From Paragemmobacter straminiformis (lineage in GTDB: Bacteria; Pseudomonadota; Alphaproteobacteria; Rhodobacterales; Rhodobacteraceae), in contig NZ_JACLQD010000004.1 of assembly GCF_014243445.1 (NCBI RefSeq), positions 1 through 64,000 on the forward strand: a DNA stretch of 64,000 bases, in the 5' to 3' direction. Positions 1 through 9,742 of the stretch are shown piece by piece (positions within the stretch are counted from its first letter, which is position 1; every line of letters begins with the position of its first letter). The translations under genes and the position numbers were made by a program. The notes beneath the pieces were generated by a model. It had not been told where the DNA came from and searched no databases. It saw only the letters and a program-made list of their open reading frames with translations.

Positions 1-38
1 GATCGCAAAAACAATAAGCCCTCGGGAAACACAACGGA

Positions 39-1786
<1,748 letters not shown>

Positions 1787-1790
<4 letters not shown>

Positions 1791-1996
1791 GAGGAACTCC
1801 GTTCGAGCAGATTCTTTGGTTGAGGATGCCGTAAAGGATTCTGAATGGAAAATCGAAAGTATGGTGGCGCGCGGCTGCGCCTTCGGCTTAATCTGTAAGC
1901 CTCTGCCTCCGGCGTTCGACCCGAAGCGGCGGCTCTGGTAGTCGCGTTCTTCACGGCGACGACGGCGACGAGGGAGATTATCTTTTTGAGGTCCAT
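1787..1996 (-). CDS. small hypothetical protein upstream of the recombinase
   Basis: A 69-residue frame starting MDLKKIISLV, with AAAGGA about 8 nt before the ATG. Its TGA stop overlaps the TTG start of the recombinase, so the two could be translationally coupled. The N-terminus is hydrophobic (IISLVAVVAV) and the rest is basic and Arg/Pro-rich. I recognise no family. The good ribosome binding site and coupling argue that it is translated; a regulatory leader peptide or an excision helper are both possible, neither shown. Confidence 0.45.
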
Positions 1997-2076
1997 CCGA
2001 GGTTCCTTTCCAGTCGAGACGATCAAACCTCTGTCCGGACAGCTACCAGATGGCCCCGAGTGAGTTCCCTGCAGAT

Positions 2077-2102
2077 GCGCCCGTCCCGAAAGGGGCGGGC
2101 GC
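2077..2102. repeat. strong hairpin between hypothetical genes
   Basis: GCGCCCGTCCC-GAAA-GGGGCGGGCGC forms an 11-bp stem (one G-T pair) with a GAAA tetraloop. On the plus strand it is followed by ATTTTG, but the flanking genes are on the minus strand, where it would act as an attenuator or transcript stabiliser between the 2187-2615 gene and the recombinase pair. The rest of 1997-2186 shows nothing else I can support. Confidence 0.45.
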
Positions 2103-2186
2103 AGCCATTTTGTGATCCCCGCGGCCCGGTCGTTTCCAGCAGTGGAAAGCGGGGTTGGTTGATGGGATGGACCGCGGGGAACGGCC

Positions 2187-2615
2187 TCACCGGATCTTGC
2201 CGGTGCGGGTTCGGCGATAGCGCTGGATCGCGGCTTCCGCGTCGAGCAGGTCGCGGACCCTGATGACGAGGATGCAGGCGGTCTGGATGTCGGCAACGAA
2301 CGACAGCAGCGCCGTATCTGCTTCGCGGCTGTCCGTTACGACATTCGCGGCAGCACAGATCCGCATCAGCGACGCACTGGTCGAGTCGTCGACGAGATCC
2401 CCTCGATCAAGCAGGGCTTCGATCAGTGCGAGGTGGTCGCCAAGTTGCGCATAGTCATCTGCATCCAAATCTTCGGCAGTAGCGACCGCATCGCGCAAAG
2501 CTCTGTGGGCGTCGGCCAAAAGGTCTGTGATGCGATCAGCATCGGGCAGCTTTTGGTCGGGCGAATGCATCAGGATGCGATGCGTGTTCTGCGTCGGGAC
2601 GGTTGCTGAAAACAT
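2187..2615 (-). CDS. hypothetical protein of the mobile element
   Basis: A 142-residue acidic, helix-rich frame (for example DADDYAQLGDHLALIEALLD) ending in a basic tail RYRRTRTGKIR. No motif or family recognised. The start at 2615 is the longest; a second ATG at 2570 (MHSPDQK) is possible and neither has a clear ribosome binding site. It lies downstream of the MazF/PemK-like gene on the same strand with about 130 nt between. An antitoxin role for its neighbour is conceivable from position only. Confidence 0.55.
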   Translation of the reverse strand: MFSATVPTQNTHRILMHSPDQKLPDADRITDLLADAHRALRDAVATAEDLDADDYAQLGDHLALIEALLDRGDLVDDSTSASLMRICAAANVVTDSREADTALLSFVADIQTACILVIRVRDLLDAEAAIQRYRRTRTGKIR

Positions 2616-2747
2616 CGGTGGTCTTTCTGTTGTGAAGGGTAGGAAGTTGGGTGCGGTTTGCGGCGCGCGAGCTCGGCTTGGGCCGTGACGGGCGGGGCGA
2701 CGGGATCGGCTTCCGCGGGCGGTAGATGATCAGGCGGCAAGATGACA

Positions 2748-3215
2748 TTAGCGGCGCTCCTCCTCGCGTTGGTGGCGAGCAATGTCGGCTTCGGCGTGCA
2801 ACCGTCCGCGCACTGCGTTCAGTCGTTCAAAGGCGCGGCCTGTAAGCCGGCCGACACGGATCCCACCATCAGGTCGGATTGCTTTGCGGCGCAGACTCTG
2901 CCGGCTGACGAAGACACGCCGGGCAGCGCAGAAGCGGGTTGGTTGTTCCAAGCCTGCCGAGGCAAGCAGGGCGTCTTCCTCGACAAGAATGTCATAGCCC
3001 GTCCGGCGTGCCGCCTCTGCCGGCGCGCCATCCGCGATCAGCAGATAGGCGCGATCGCTGATTTTGTGGGTGTCGATCACCAGACAAGGGCGAGCCGTGT
3101 CGGTCTCGCCGCCAGTCGTCTTTGACGGGAACGGATAGTGCAGGACATCACCGATCGCGAAATCATCGGCGTTCGTGTCCTGCAGGCGGGTAGCGCTGTG
3201 GTTGGTCAAGGTCAT
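2748..3215 (-). CDS. MazF/PemK-like protein
   Basis: 155 residues from the ATG at 3215 (MTLTNHSATRL); longer frames upstream run into repeat DNA and are not credible. The body resembles the PemK/MazF fold: FAIGDVLHYPFPSKT, then ARPCLVIDTHK, then FCAARRVFVSRQSL near the end, matching the family pattern of an opening G-D-V strand, a central R-P-x-L-V strand and a closing strand. MazF proteins are ribosome-independent mRNA endonucleases in toxin-antitoxin pairs, usually 110-120 residues, so this one is somewhat long. No typical small antitoxin gene precedes it. The family assignment is from pattern recognition only. Confidence 0.5.
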   Translation of the reverse strand: MTLTNHSATRLQDTNADDFAIGDVLHYPFPSKTTGGETDTARPCLVIDTHKISDRAYLLIADGAPAEAARRTGYDILVEEDALLASAGLEQPTRFCAARRVFVSRQSLRRKAIRPDGGIRVGRLTGRAFERLNAVRGRLHAEADIARHQREEERR

Positions 3216-3345
3216 TCCTCGTGAGGGTGGGTTGTTATGCTGACCTGCTTCCGTTCCGGTATCTCTTTGGTCCGGCATCCGGTGTTCTGCTGCGGTCAAA
3301 TGACCCGCGCAGCAGAACACGGTGCCGGCCGCGCCTTGCGCCTCT

Positions 3346-3389
3346 TCGGGAGAGCGTCGAGAGGGTTGCCCTCTGGACCCCTTCGCGGG
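3346..3389. repeat. 44-bp dispersed hairpin repeat, copy 1
   Basis: A 44-bp segment identical to 4060-4103. Its centre is a short hairpin AGAGGG-TTG-CCCTCT followed by GGACCCC. It lies in the otherwise empty divergent region between the MazF/PemK-like gene and the 166-residue gene. Confidence 0.8.
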
Positions 3390-3479
3390 CAAAGAAAGCG
3401 GGACTTGCCAACTTGGCCGGCCGGAACAACAGTCGGCTTACGCAGAGTGCAGCGCGACAGCCGAAACGGGGCGTCCGAA

Positions 3480-3980
3480 ATGTCTGATGAGAATGAGATT
3501 GAGGACGACCCGAGTGAGGAACTCGAAGAAGGCCAAGATATCTGTCCCGTTTGCCGAACCTTGGTTTGGCCCGGCGCGATGGATTATTGCCAACATTACC
3601 TATGGACCCGTTGGGACGGCCAAATCATCTGGCCGTCATCCGAGGCGGAAGGACTGCTTCGCATCGCCAACGACTTTGTCGCTTCGGTTTACGATGCGGA
3701 AGAAGGCGGCTGGGCTGCATTAGCTTATGTCGCGCTTCGGGACGGTGGAAGTCCCGAGGCAGCCGAGTTCGTGGCGCAGGGATACAGCTTATCCACGGAA
3801 GATGTCGCCGATGCGCCAGATACAAAGATCGGCAAATGGCGAGAAACGGACGGAATGCTTTCAGGCAGCGGCGTTGCCTGTTTTGCCCCGATCGCTGCGG
3901 CGGCGTGGGCAGAACGGCGGTCGGTTGCGCTGAAGACGGCTCTGGCCGTCATCGGTAAGCAACGGCCAAATATCGACTGA
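3480..3980 (+). CDS. hypothetical protein with CPxC zinc-ribbon-like motif
   Basis: 166 residues from the ATG at 3480 (MSDENEIEDD). The reading frame is open further upstream, but that part overlaps the 44-bp repeat and reads as low-quality sequence, so this start is preferred. The N-terminus is very acidic, followed by CPVCRTLVWPGAMDYCQHYL, a likely Cys/His metal-binding knuckle at about residues 20-40. The remainder is mixed helical with GGWAALAYVAL. I do not recognise the family. It is the only plus-strand gene before the relaxase, from which it is separated by a hairpin array. Confidence 0.6.
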   Translation: MSDENEIEDDPSEELEEGQDICPVCRTLVWPGAMDYCQHYLWTRWDGQIIWPSSEAEGLLRIANDFVASVYDAEEGGWAALAYVALRDGGSPEAAEFVAQGYSLSTEDVADAPDTKIGKWRETDGMLSGSGVACFAPIAAAAWAERRSVALKTALAVIGKQRPNID

Positions 3981-4419
3981 TCGTATCGATGTGCTGAGCG
4001 TCGATGAACACCGGCATATCCAGAGCCGGGTTCTTCGATCGTGAAGGCAACGCACTTCGTCGGGAGAGCGTCGAGAGGGTTGCCCTCTGGACCCCTTCGC
4101 GGGAAGCGGGAGCGGGTTGGGGTTCGGGGAAGGGAGCGGAACGCCTTCCTCCGGGAGCTTGGGGAAGCCGGTGGGGAGTGCAGAACATCCCCTCGGTCCC
4201 GCGGAAGGCGGCCGGACAGGGTGCAGGGACAGGTGGCGAACGGTCCTTGCCCGGGGAGTCCAGAGGGGTGTGGAGCTTCCCTCCGGTCCGTCGGAAGGAC
4301 GCCAGGGGGGGCAGGGGGAGCGGCGAGCGATGACCCTGCCGAGGGTGTCCAGAGGGGTGTCGAGCCCCCTTTGGTCCCGCGGAAGGCGCGGGGACCGGGG
4401 CGGCGCCCCGGCGAACGAG
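3981..4419. repeat. array of GC-rich hairpin repeats upstream of the relaxase
   Basis: No credible gene. The first unit is the exact 44-bp repeat copy 2 at 4060-4103. Three degenerate units follow with the form G-run, short loop, C-run, then GGTCC and CGGAAGG; their GGTCC words fall near 4195, 4285 and 4373, about 90 bp apart. Each can fold into a small hairpin. Open frames here on both strands are Pro/Arg/Gly-rich by-products of the repeats. The array leads directly into the candidate transfer origin. Confidence 0.6.
4060..4103. repeat. 44-bp dispersed hairpin repeat, copy 2
   Basis: Identical over 44 bp to 3346-3389, with the same central AGAGGG-TTG-CCCTCT hairpin. It forms the first unit of the hairpin array that ends near 4390. 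Confidence 0.8.
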
Positions 4420-4475
4420 GCAAGTGGAACGGATGCGCCAACGGCGCAGGAGTGCCACTTGCTTAGTGAGTAGAC
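4420..4475. other. candidate oriT: nested inverted repeats
   Basis: An outer perfect 8-bp inverted repeat (GCAAGTGG at 4420-4427, CCACTTGC at 4455-4462) encloses a symmetric 6-nt internal loop on each side and a perfect inner 6-bp stem (TGCGCC, loop AAC, GGCGCA). It is followed by TTAGTGAGTAGACTT. Position about 100 bp upstream of the relaxase gene and the inverted-repeat-plus-flank architecture are those of transfer origins. The nick site cannot be placed from sequence alone. Confidence 0.5.
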
Positions 4476-4563
4476 TTCTGGCGCTTTCCTGAACCCGCAG
4501 GTTTTTTGTTTTGAAAGGCGGCGACCCATCTCCTTCTCGCCAACCGCGACAGGAGACCCCGCA

Positions 4564-5982
4564 ATGTCATTGGAGAACTACGAAAGCTTTGCCCGCAAAC
4601 GGGAAATCATCCGCCACCGCATCGTGCTACGCTTTGCGGAACTCTTCCCGAGTGGCCTTGCCGGCGTTGAAATGCACGCAAATCGCAAGGGCGGGAACCT
4701 CGAACACGTCGACCAGCAAAGGACCCGCGAAAACGAAATCCTGATCGGGGACGCCGATTGGCGCGCGAAGCTGGAAGCTGAGATTGAAGCCGCGCGCCTC
4801 GAAAATCTTGCCGAAGAGTTGGAAGCCCTCAAGCGTCGTAAGCGCCAGTCGGAGTGGGACGCTAGACGCCTCGAAGGAAAGGCGGACCCGTGGAAGGCGT
4901 CGAAGAAAGGGCCGCTGCGGGAAGTGATCCTGACCGCAGGCAAGGACTGGTTTGCCGAACGGGATCAGCTTGCGGAAATCTTGGACGAGAGCCGCCAGCA
5001 GTGGTTCGAGACGATGGCGGTCGAGTGGCTTAAGGCCAACTTCGGCGATGCCGTCGTGCACGCGCGGGCCGACCACGACGAGATGACCTTCCACATCCAC
5101 GCGGTCATAGCGCCGTGGTCCGAAAAGACGACTGCGCGGCGCGGCAAGCAGCGCGTTCTGCAACCGTCGGCCTATCCGATGCTTGCGTCCTATGAGGCAG
5201 CACAAGACAGCGTTGGAATAGCCTTCGCTACCATCGGTCTCGAGCGGGGGAGAAGAACGGCGGCTCTCCGGCGCGCTGCTACCAAGACAAGAAAAGATCG
5301 CGAGGAGCAGCGGGAAGCCCTGACTACCGCAGGTCAAGCCGTGCCCGAATACTTGGAAGAAGCAAAGGACCCCCTCATTCCAAGAAAGCGGCAGCACGTT
5401 CCAACGCCCGTCTGGTGGGCTGAAGAGACGCAGCGTCTTAATAAGAAGGAACGCGAATTGAAAGCGGCCGCTGTGGCTGATGCGGAACGCAAGGCAAAGC
5501 TGGAAGCAGAGCGCGCGGACATCGAGCAGCGCAAAGAGAACCTGACCGAGCGTGAGAAGGATGCCGACGAGTTGCTTCTGGTCATTGATGGGATAGCTGA
5601 GAATGCAGGTAGGGTCGAAGCGCGCGAGTATCGCCCGCGAACGCAACGGTTTCTCGATACCCTGAGGAAAGCCCGTGATGCGTTCCGCTCGAAGATAGAG
5701 CTGGACGCCGAAAAGAAACTCGCACAGGGGCGCGAGGCCATCGAGAAAGAGCGGAAGGCAGTCGAGACAGAACGCAAGGCTCTCGATGCGGAGCGCACGG
5801 CAGTGGAGCGCTTCAAGAGCCGCGTTTTGGGATTCGCCAAAAACGCCATCGCGACATTGCCGACTGAGGTTAAGCAACGATTTGTCGACGCCCTCAGGCC
5901 TGAGGCGGAGAAGGTCAAGGAAGCGGAAAAGTCGCTGCAAGAGTTGCGTAAGCGGGACCCCAACGGAAGTGCCGAGCGGTGA
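4564..5982 (+). CDS. MobV/Pre-family relaxase (mobilization protein)
   Basis: 472-residue protein expected to nick the transfer origin and pilot the strand during mobilization. Near the N-terminus, GVEMHANRKGGNLEHVDQ with a following RTRENEILIG resembles the first MobV motif; at about 165-185, HDEMTFHIHAVIAPW matches the metal-binding H-x-D-E-x-x-P-H-x-H motif, with F in place of P. The C-terminal half (about 290-470) is a long charged coiled coil, as in other Mob/Pre proteins. AGGAG lies about 10 nt before the ATG. It follows a nested inverted repeat that is a candidate oriT and precedes a small gene on the same strand. Confidence 0.85.
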   Translation: MSLENYESFARKREIIRHRIVLRFAELFPSGLAGVEMHANRKGGNLEHVDQQRTRENEILIGDADWRAKLEAEIEAARLENLAEELEALKRRKRQSEWDARRLEGKADPWKASKKGPLREVILTAGKDWFAERDQLAEILDESRQQWFETMAVEWLKANFGDAVVHARADHDEMTFHIHAVIAPWSEKTTARRGKQRVLQPSAYPMLASYEAAQDSVGIAFATIGLERGRRTAALRRAATKTRKDREEQREALTTAGQAVPEYLEEAKDPLIPRKRQHVPTPVWWAEETQRLNKKERELKAAAVADAERKAKLEAERADIEQRKENLTEREKDADELLLVIDGIAENAGRVEAREYRPRTQRFLDTLRKARDAFRSKIELDAEKKLAQGREAIEKERKAVETERKALDAERTAVERFKSRVLGFAKNAIATLPTEVKQRFVDALRPEAEKVKEAEKSLQELRKRDPNGSAER

Positions 5983-6103
5983 TCACGAGCGGCGTTCCGA
6001 CTGAAACAATACGTGATCAAAAAAGTGCAGCAGACCGCTTTTTCCTGCTGATGACGATACGAGGTCCTGATTATCCGCAAGCAACCAGAGAAAGGAAATC
6101 CGG

Positions 6104-6490
6104 ATGACCACCCTCGCCAACACCAAGACTAACTCGACTGATCCTCGCATCGCGAACGCGCTCGACAGACTCGCTACGATGATGGCGGCTGATGAGAAGC
6201 GGAAACTCAAAGAGCACTCCGCGCAGCGCAAAGCAGTCCTTGCGGCGTTCGAAGCTTGGCTTGATCGGGCTCGCTTGGCCGATCGTCAAGCGTTCCTCGA
6301 AACACTGGCCGCGCGCTCAACCGGCACCGCTGCAACGCGCATCGCAGGCTTTGCAGAACGAATGGTGGAAGGAGCGGAAGCGATGCCCGCTGCACTTGGA
6401 AGCTCGATTGAGCGGGCGCCGGTGCCTTCTGTCCAGTCCGGGCCGAACGGAGGGGCACAATCGCCTAAGACCACGAGCGCGGCAAACTGA
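6104..6490 (+). CDS. hypothetical protein downstream of the relaxase
   Basis: 128 residues, helical in the first 90 (DRLATMMAADEKRKLKEHSAQ) with a low-complexity Ser/Pro/Ala tail. AGAAAGGAA lies just before the ATG. It sits 121 nt downstream of the relaxase on the same strand, with an intrinsic terminator after it, so the two probably form one mobilization operon. An accessory role in transfer is inferred from position; no family recognised. Confidence 0.6.
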   Translation: MTTLANTKTNSTDPRIANALDRLATMMAADEKRKLKEHSAQRKAVLAAFEAWLDRARLADRQAFLETLAARSTGTAATRIAGFAERMVEGAEAMPAALGSSIERAPVPSVQSGPNGGAQSPKTTSAAN

Positions 6491-6512
6491 ATCGCCTTGA
6501 AAGAGGTTTGAC

Positions 6513-6541
6513 AAGGGGCGGCACCAAAAGGTGTCGCCTTT
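6513..6541 (+). terminator. intrinsic terminator after the mobilization operon
   Basis: GGCGGCACC-AAAA-GGTGTCGCC forms a 9-bp stem with one G-T pair, followed by TTT. It separates the mob genes from the HD/ATPase gene, implying that the latter has its own promoter in 6542-6679. Confidence 0.7.
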
Positions 6542-6679
6542 AAAGCTTCAAGACTGGGCAAGCGGATAGCCACAGTCAGAAAATCCCTTCCGCATAGCAG
6601 AAGCCAGTGCCATAGTTGGAGGTGAAATATTGCTTGCGGTTGCGTGTGAATCGACCGTGCGATTGAAAGGAGATTTTGA

Positions 6680-9355
6680 ATGGGATTCCGTGACTCGAAC
6701 ATTTGGAAGGCTGCCTTCACGAACGAATCTTCAGGAACTTGGGGCGCGGAGCGCACACGGCTTATGACCGAACTGCTCGGTGCGCGTGAACGTGTCGAAG
6801 GCCTACTCACCGGCATCCCTCAAGATTGCAGAGATTTAACTATTCACGATGTCACACATTTGGACGCACTTTGGGAAGCCGCAGACCTCATTTGCGGAGA
6901 ACGTATATTACTGAACCCGGCTGAGACATTTGTGCTTGGCCTTGCCATTTTGACTCACGATGCGGGTCTGACCTCTCTGGCATACGAGGGCGGAAAAGCC
7001 GCACTCAAGAAAACTCAAATTTGGCAAGACTTTGCCGCCCAATATTTTTATAGTCGATCAGGAGTTGATACTTCGGAACAACTAACTCCATCGCAGGAAG
7101 GGGAGGTGCTGTTCTCCGTCCTGAGAGCACTTCACGCAGATGAAGCAATACGTCTCTGTAAGGCGGAATGGAAATACGGTTCGTCAGGCCCCATCCACAT
7201 TGTTTCTGACCCTGAGCTGCGTGAGGCATATGCCGAAACAGCTGGAAGGATCGCAGCAAGTCACAACTGGGACTCGAAAAAACTAACAGATGAACTTAGT
7301 TCATCAATCGGTGGTAGTCCAAAACTACCATCAGACTGGACCATCAACGAAGTAAAACTTGCTTGTATCTTGCGCTGTGCCGACGCTGCACAAGTTGATC
7401 GGCGTCGTGCGCCATTAGCATTATACTCAGCAATTAAGCCAAGTGGCTACTCTCAGTTGCATTGGGAGGCGCAATTAAAACTCAACAAGCCACACATAAA
7501 AAATGACACGATCTATTTTTCCTCATCCTCAACGTTCGCAACTTCCGAGGCGGACGCCTGGTGGGTTGCATATGATCTAGCAAGAGTGCTCGATTTTGAG
7601 CTAAAAAGCGCAAATGCAATTCTTACGGATATCGGTGAAAATACACTGATTGCACAAAGAGTGGCAGGAGCGGATACACCTGATGCATTCGCAAAGTATG
7701 TTAAAACAGCGCAGTGGCGCCCCGTTGATGCAAGCGTAAAGGTAACGGATCCGCTGCGTTTGGCTTCAACATTGGGCGGACGAAACTTATATGGTAATGA
7801 CCCAAGAGTGCCATTTCGTGAATTAATACAGAATGCCGCCGATGCAATTAGGGCAAAGCGAGCACTTGAAAAACGTGGGCAGGATTTCGGTCAAATTACA
7901 ATTACTATAGAGCAAGATCCTTCAAACGCTGACGACTGTTTGGTGTCAATTGACGACAACGGCGTCGGAATGAGTGAGCGTGTGCTTTCCGGTTCACTCG
8001 TAGATTTCGGGCGATCGTTTTGGAATTCGAGCGCGGTTCGAGAAGAGTTTCCAGGACTTCAGGGAACAAACTTCCAAAAAATCGGTAAGTTTGGAATTGG
8101 GTTTTTCTCTGTTTTTTCCTTTTCTAAGGCAGTCCGAGTAATATCGCGGCGACACGATAGTGCTGTCTCCGACGCTAAAGTTCTCGAGTTTCGTAGCTTT
8201 TCGAATCGCCCTCTATTGAGGGCGGCGATGATTAAAGAACTTCCGATGGATACCCATACGCGTGTGTCTTTCTCATTAGCGAAGAAGTTTTTTGAGTTTT
8301 CCACCGCAGGATTGGTGCTGCGTCGAGCTTACTTTGAAGATGACGATTGGGGCGGAAGGCGGAATGACCTGATTATGGAAGTTGCGCGACTTGTTTCATT
8401 TCTTGATATAAAAGTTGTGATTTCAGATCGAAGGAACGGGAAAAATTTTGTCCATCAACCAGACATATATGAAGTGGATGCGTCGAACTTTTTGACTGGA
8501 CTTTACGATCAGAAGGAAGCTCGCCGGTTCTTTGATCCGGTCAAATTGCTTGCTGCATTAAAAGCCGAAGATGGAGATGCTTACGGTCGGGCTGCTCTTG
8601 ATGTCGATGCGCTGCTTGATAGACAGACGCGATCTGTGGGCTTCGTCTCTGTAGGGGGCATAGTATCGCAGGGGCGTAGCTTGGAGTTGAAGTCCTCTCT
8701 TGGTGAATCTTTGCCATATATGGGTGTGATTGAAGGAGATACGGAGCGAGCGGCCCGGGATTTTGTGTCTAGCAAGGTGCCGCAGTCAGTAGTGGATAAT
8801 TGGTTTAACGCTCAAATTAATGCCGTAGATGATGGTGTTCTTACCACTTCTGAACGAATGAAGCTTTCCGCCTTTGCTTTCCTAGCTACTGGCTTTGAAA
8901 CAAGCTTGCCTTTCGCTTTTCATATGGGTCGCGTAAAGACAGTTTCTGAAATTCGTGAGGCAATTCGTAAGACGCAAACTATTCTATTGCCTATGTGGTG
9001 GCGTTATGATTCTTGGGTCGAACTCCGCGGTTACAACGATCTACAGCCAGATTACTTCGAGGCTGATTTGTCGGTTGATGTCTTCGTATTGTCGGAGGGT
9101 TCGCAGCGCTTGGTCGATGATGAAGATGCTAGGACGCTTAGACGAAACGAGAGTATGAAACTTTCAGCAACGGTGCTTTCATCTAAGTGGAAGACTGCTG
9201 CCCCATTGCTGAAGCTCATCCACGAGACTTGGGGTGTGGAACCAAGTGTAGAAATCAGAAAGGCCTCAATTTTTCAGACACGCGTATCGTCCTTGTCGGG
9301 GGCGCGTTGGGTGCTGGCTTTGGACAAGCCGGTGAATGTTGGTGCGAAGCACTAA
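6680..9355 (+). CDS. HD-domain / HSP90-like (GHKL) ATPase protein
   Basis: 891 residues. An N-terminal HD-type region has TIHDVTHLDALWEAADLI at about 54-71 and LTHDAG near 92, with ADAAQVDRR as a possible later metal ligand. A GHKL ATPase domain follows: FRELIQNAADAIRAK near 378, DDNGVGM near 425 and GKFGIGFFS near 469, the ATP-binding motifs of the HSP90 family. The last 400 residues are not assigned. AAAGGAG lies 9 nt before the ATG, and a terminator upstream makes it a separate unit. The gene is clearly A+T-richer than its neighbours, a sign of recent transfer. HD plus HSP90-like proteins are found as cargo of mobile elements; an anti-phage or stress role is inference. It is not HtpG, which lacks the HD part. 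Confidence 0.75.
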   Translation: MGFRDSNIWKAAFTNESSGTWGAERTRLMTELLGARERVEGLLTGIPQDCRDLTIHDVTHLDALWEAADLICGERILLNPAETFVLGLAILTHDAGLTSLAYEGGKAALKKTQIWQDFAAQYFYSRSGVDTSEQLTPSQEGEVLFSVLRALHADEAIRLCKAEWKYGSSGPIHIVSDPELREAYAETAGRIAASHNWDSKKLTDELSSSIGGSPKLPSDWTINEVKLACILRCADAAQVDRRRAPLALYSAIKPSGYSQLHWEAQLKLNKPHIKNDTIYFSSSSTFATSEADAWWVAYDLARVLDFELKSANAILTDIGENTLIAQRVAGADTPDAFAKYVKTAQWRPVDASVKVTDPLRLASTLGGRNLYGNDPRVPFRELIQNAADAIRAKRALEKRGQDFGQITITIEQDPSNADDCLVSIDDNGVGMSERVLSGSLVDFGRSFWNSSAVREEFPGLQGTNFQKIGKFGIGFFSVFSFSKAVRVISRRHDSAVSDAKVLEFRSFSNRPLLRAAMIKELPMDTHTRVSFSLAKKFFEFSTAGLVLRRAYFEDDDWGGRRNDLIMEVARLVSFLDIKVVISDRRNGKNFVHQPDIYEVDASNFLTGLYDQKEARRFFDPVKLLAALKAEDGDAYGRAALDVDALLDRQTRSVGFVSVGGIVSQGRSLELKSSLGESLPYMGVIEGDTERAARDFVSSKVPQSVVDNWFNAQINAVDDGVLTTSERMKLSAFAFLATGFETSLPFAFHMGRVKTVSEIREAIRKTQTILLPMWWRYDSWVELRGYNDLQPDYFEADLSVDVFVLSEGSQRLVDDEDARTLRRNESMKLSATVLSSKWKTAAPLLKLIHETWGVEPSVEIRKASIFQTRVSSLSGARWVLALDKPVNVGAKH

Positions 9356-9391
9356 TATGTGGGAGCTCGGGTTCGCGTCAGTCCAAGGCGC

Positions 9392-9405
9392 GCCCCCGCA
9401 ACCAA
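9392..9405 (+). repeat. attR: 14-bp copy of tRNA-fMet 3' end
   Basis: Exact copy of GCCCCCGCAACCAA from the tRNA acceptor end, here without the rest of a tRNA. It marks the right end of the element; chromosomal sequence originally adjacent to the tRNA begins immediately after it. Confidence 0.85.
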
Positions 9406-9406
9406 A

Positions 9407-9690
9407 TCAACCGTACTGTAATCGACAGACCCAACACGCCCAGCTAACACTGGGGCTTTTTGCGTTCTGGGCCAGATCGATCAGGGCTGTGAGAGCCCCG
9501 TCCAGAACCACCGCAACCTGTCCCTCCTCCCAACGCACCGAAACCTTCTCGATCAGGCTGCGGATGATCTCGCGGGCGGGGGCGGAGGCCTTGTCCGCTG
9601 ACCATGCACGCGGGGTGGCGAGCGTTTCCGGGGGGCGTCGGGATGCCGGACGGGTTCGTACAATCTTTTGTTGCGCGATGCGTTTCGCTA
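9407..9690 (-). pseudogene. C-terminal remnant of a second recombinase
   Basis: On the minus strand an open frame of about 90 residues without a start contains AREIIRSLIEKVSVRWEEG followed by VAVVLDGALTALIDLA, the pattern of the C-terminal region of large serine recombinases. It is interrupted upstream by a stop near 9690, and its own stop (9407-9409) is two bases from attR. Catalytic and DNA-binding domains are missing. It looks like the tail of an earlier integrase that used the same tRNA site, in the same orientation as the intact one. Confidence 0.55.
9437..9461 (+). terminator. displaced original terminator of tRNA-fMet
   Basis: GCCCAG-CTAACA-CTGGGGC (one bulged G) followed by TTTTT. 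It lies about 32 bp beyond attR, where the tRNA transcript would have ended before the element inserted. Confidence 0.55.
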
Positions 9691-9742
9691 GTTAATCTTC
9701 CTTAAGTAGTATTTTTCCGTCCCCACTCATTTCAGCGCGGGT

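Noticed and set aside
2536-2748. 70-residue minus-strand frame whose ATG overlaps the stop of the MazF/PemK-like gene (TAATG)
   Set aside because: Despite the attractive coupling, it is Pro/Arg/Ser-rich without any family pattern, has no good ribosome binding site and overlaps the start of the more plausible 142-residue gene.
3725-4529. Several long minus- and plus-strand frames across the hairpin array
   Set aside because: Their sequences are Pro/Arg/Gly-rich translations of the GC-rich repeats and conflict with each other; none has a start signal.
9380-9410. A second tRNA gene at the right boundary
   Set aside because: Only 14 bases of the acceptor end are present; no anticodon or D-stem can be found upstream.
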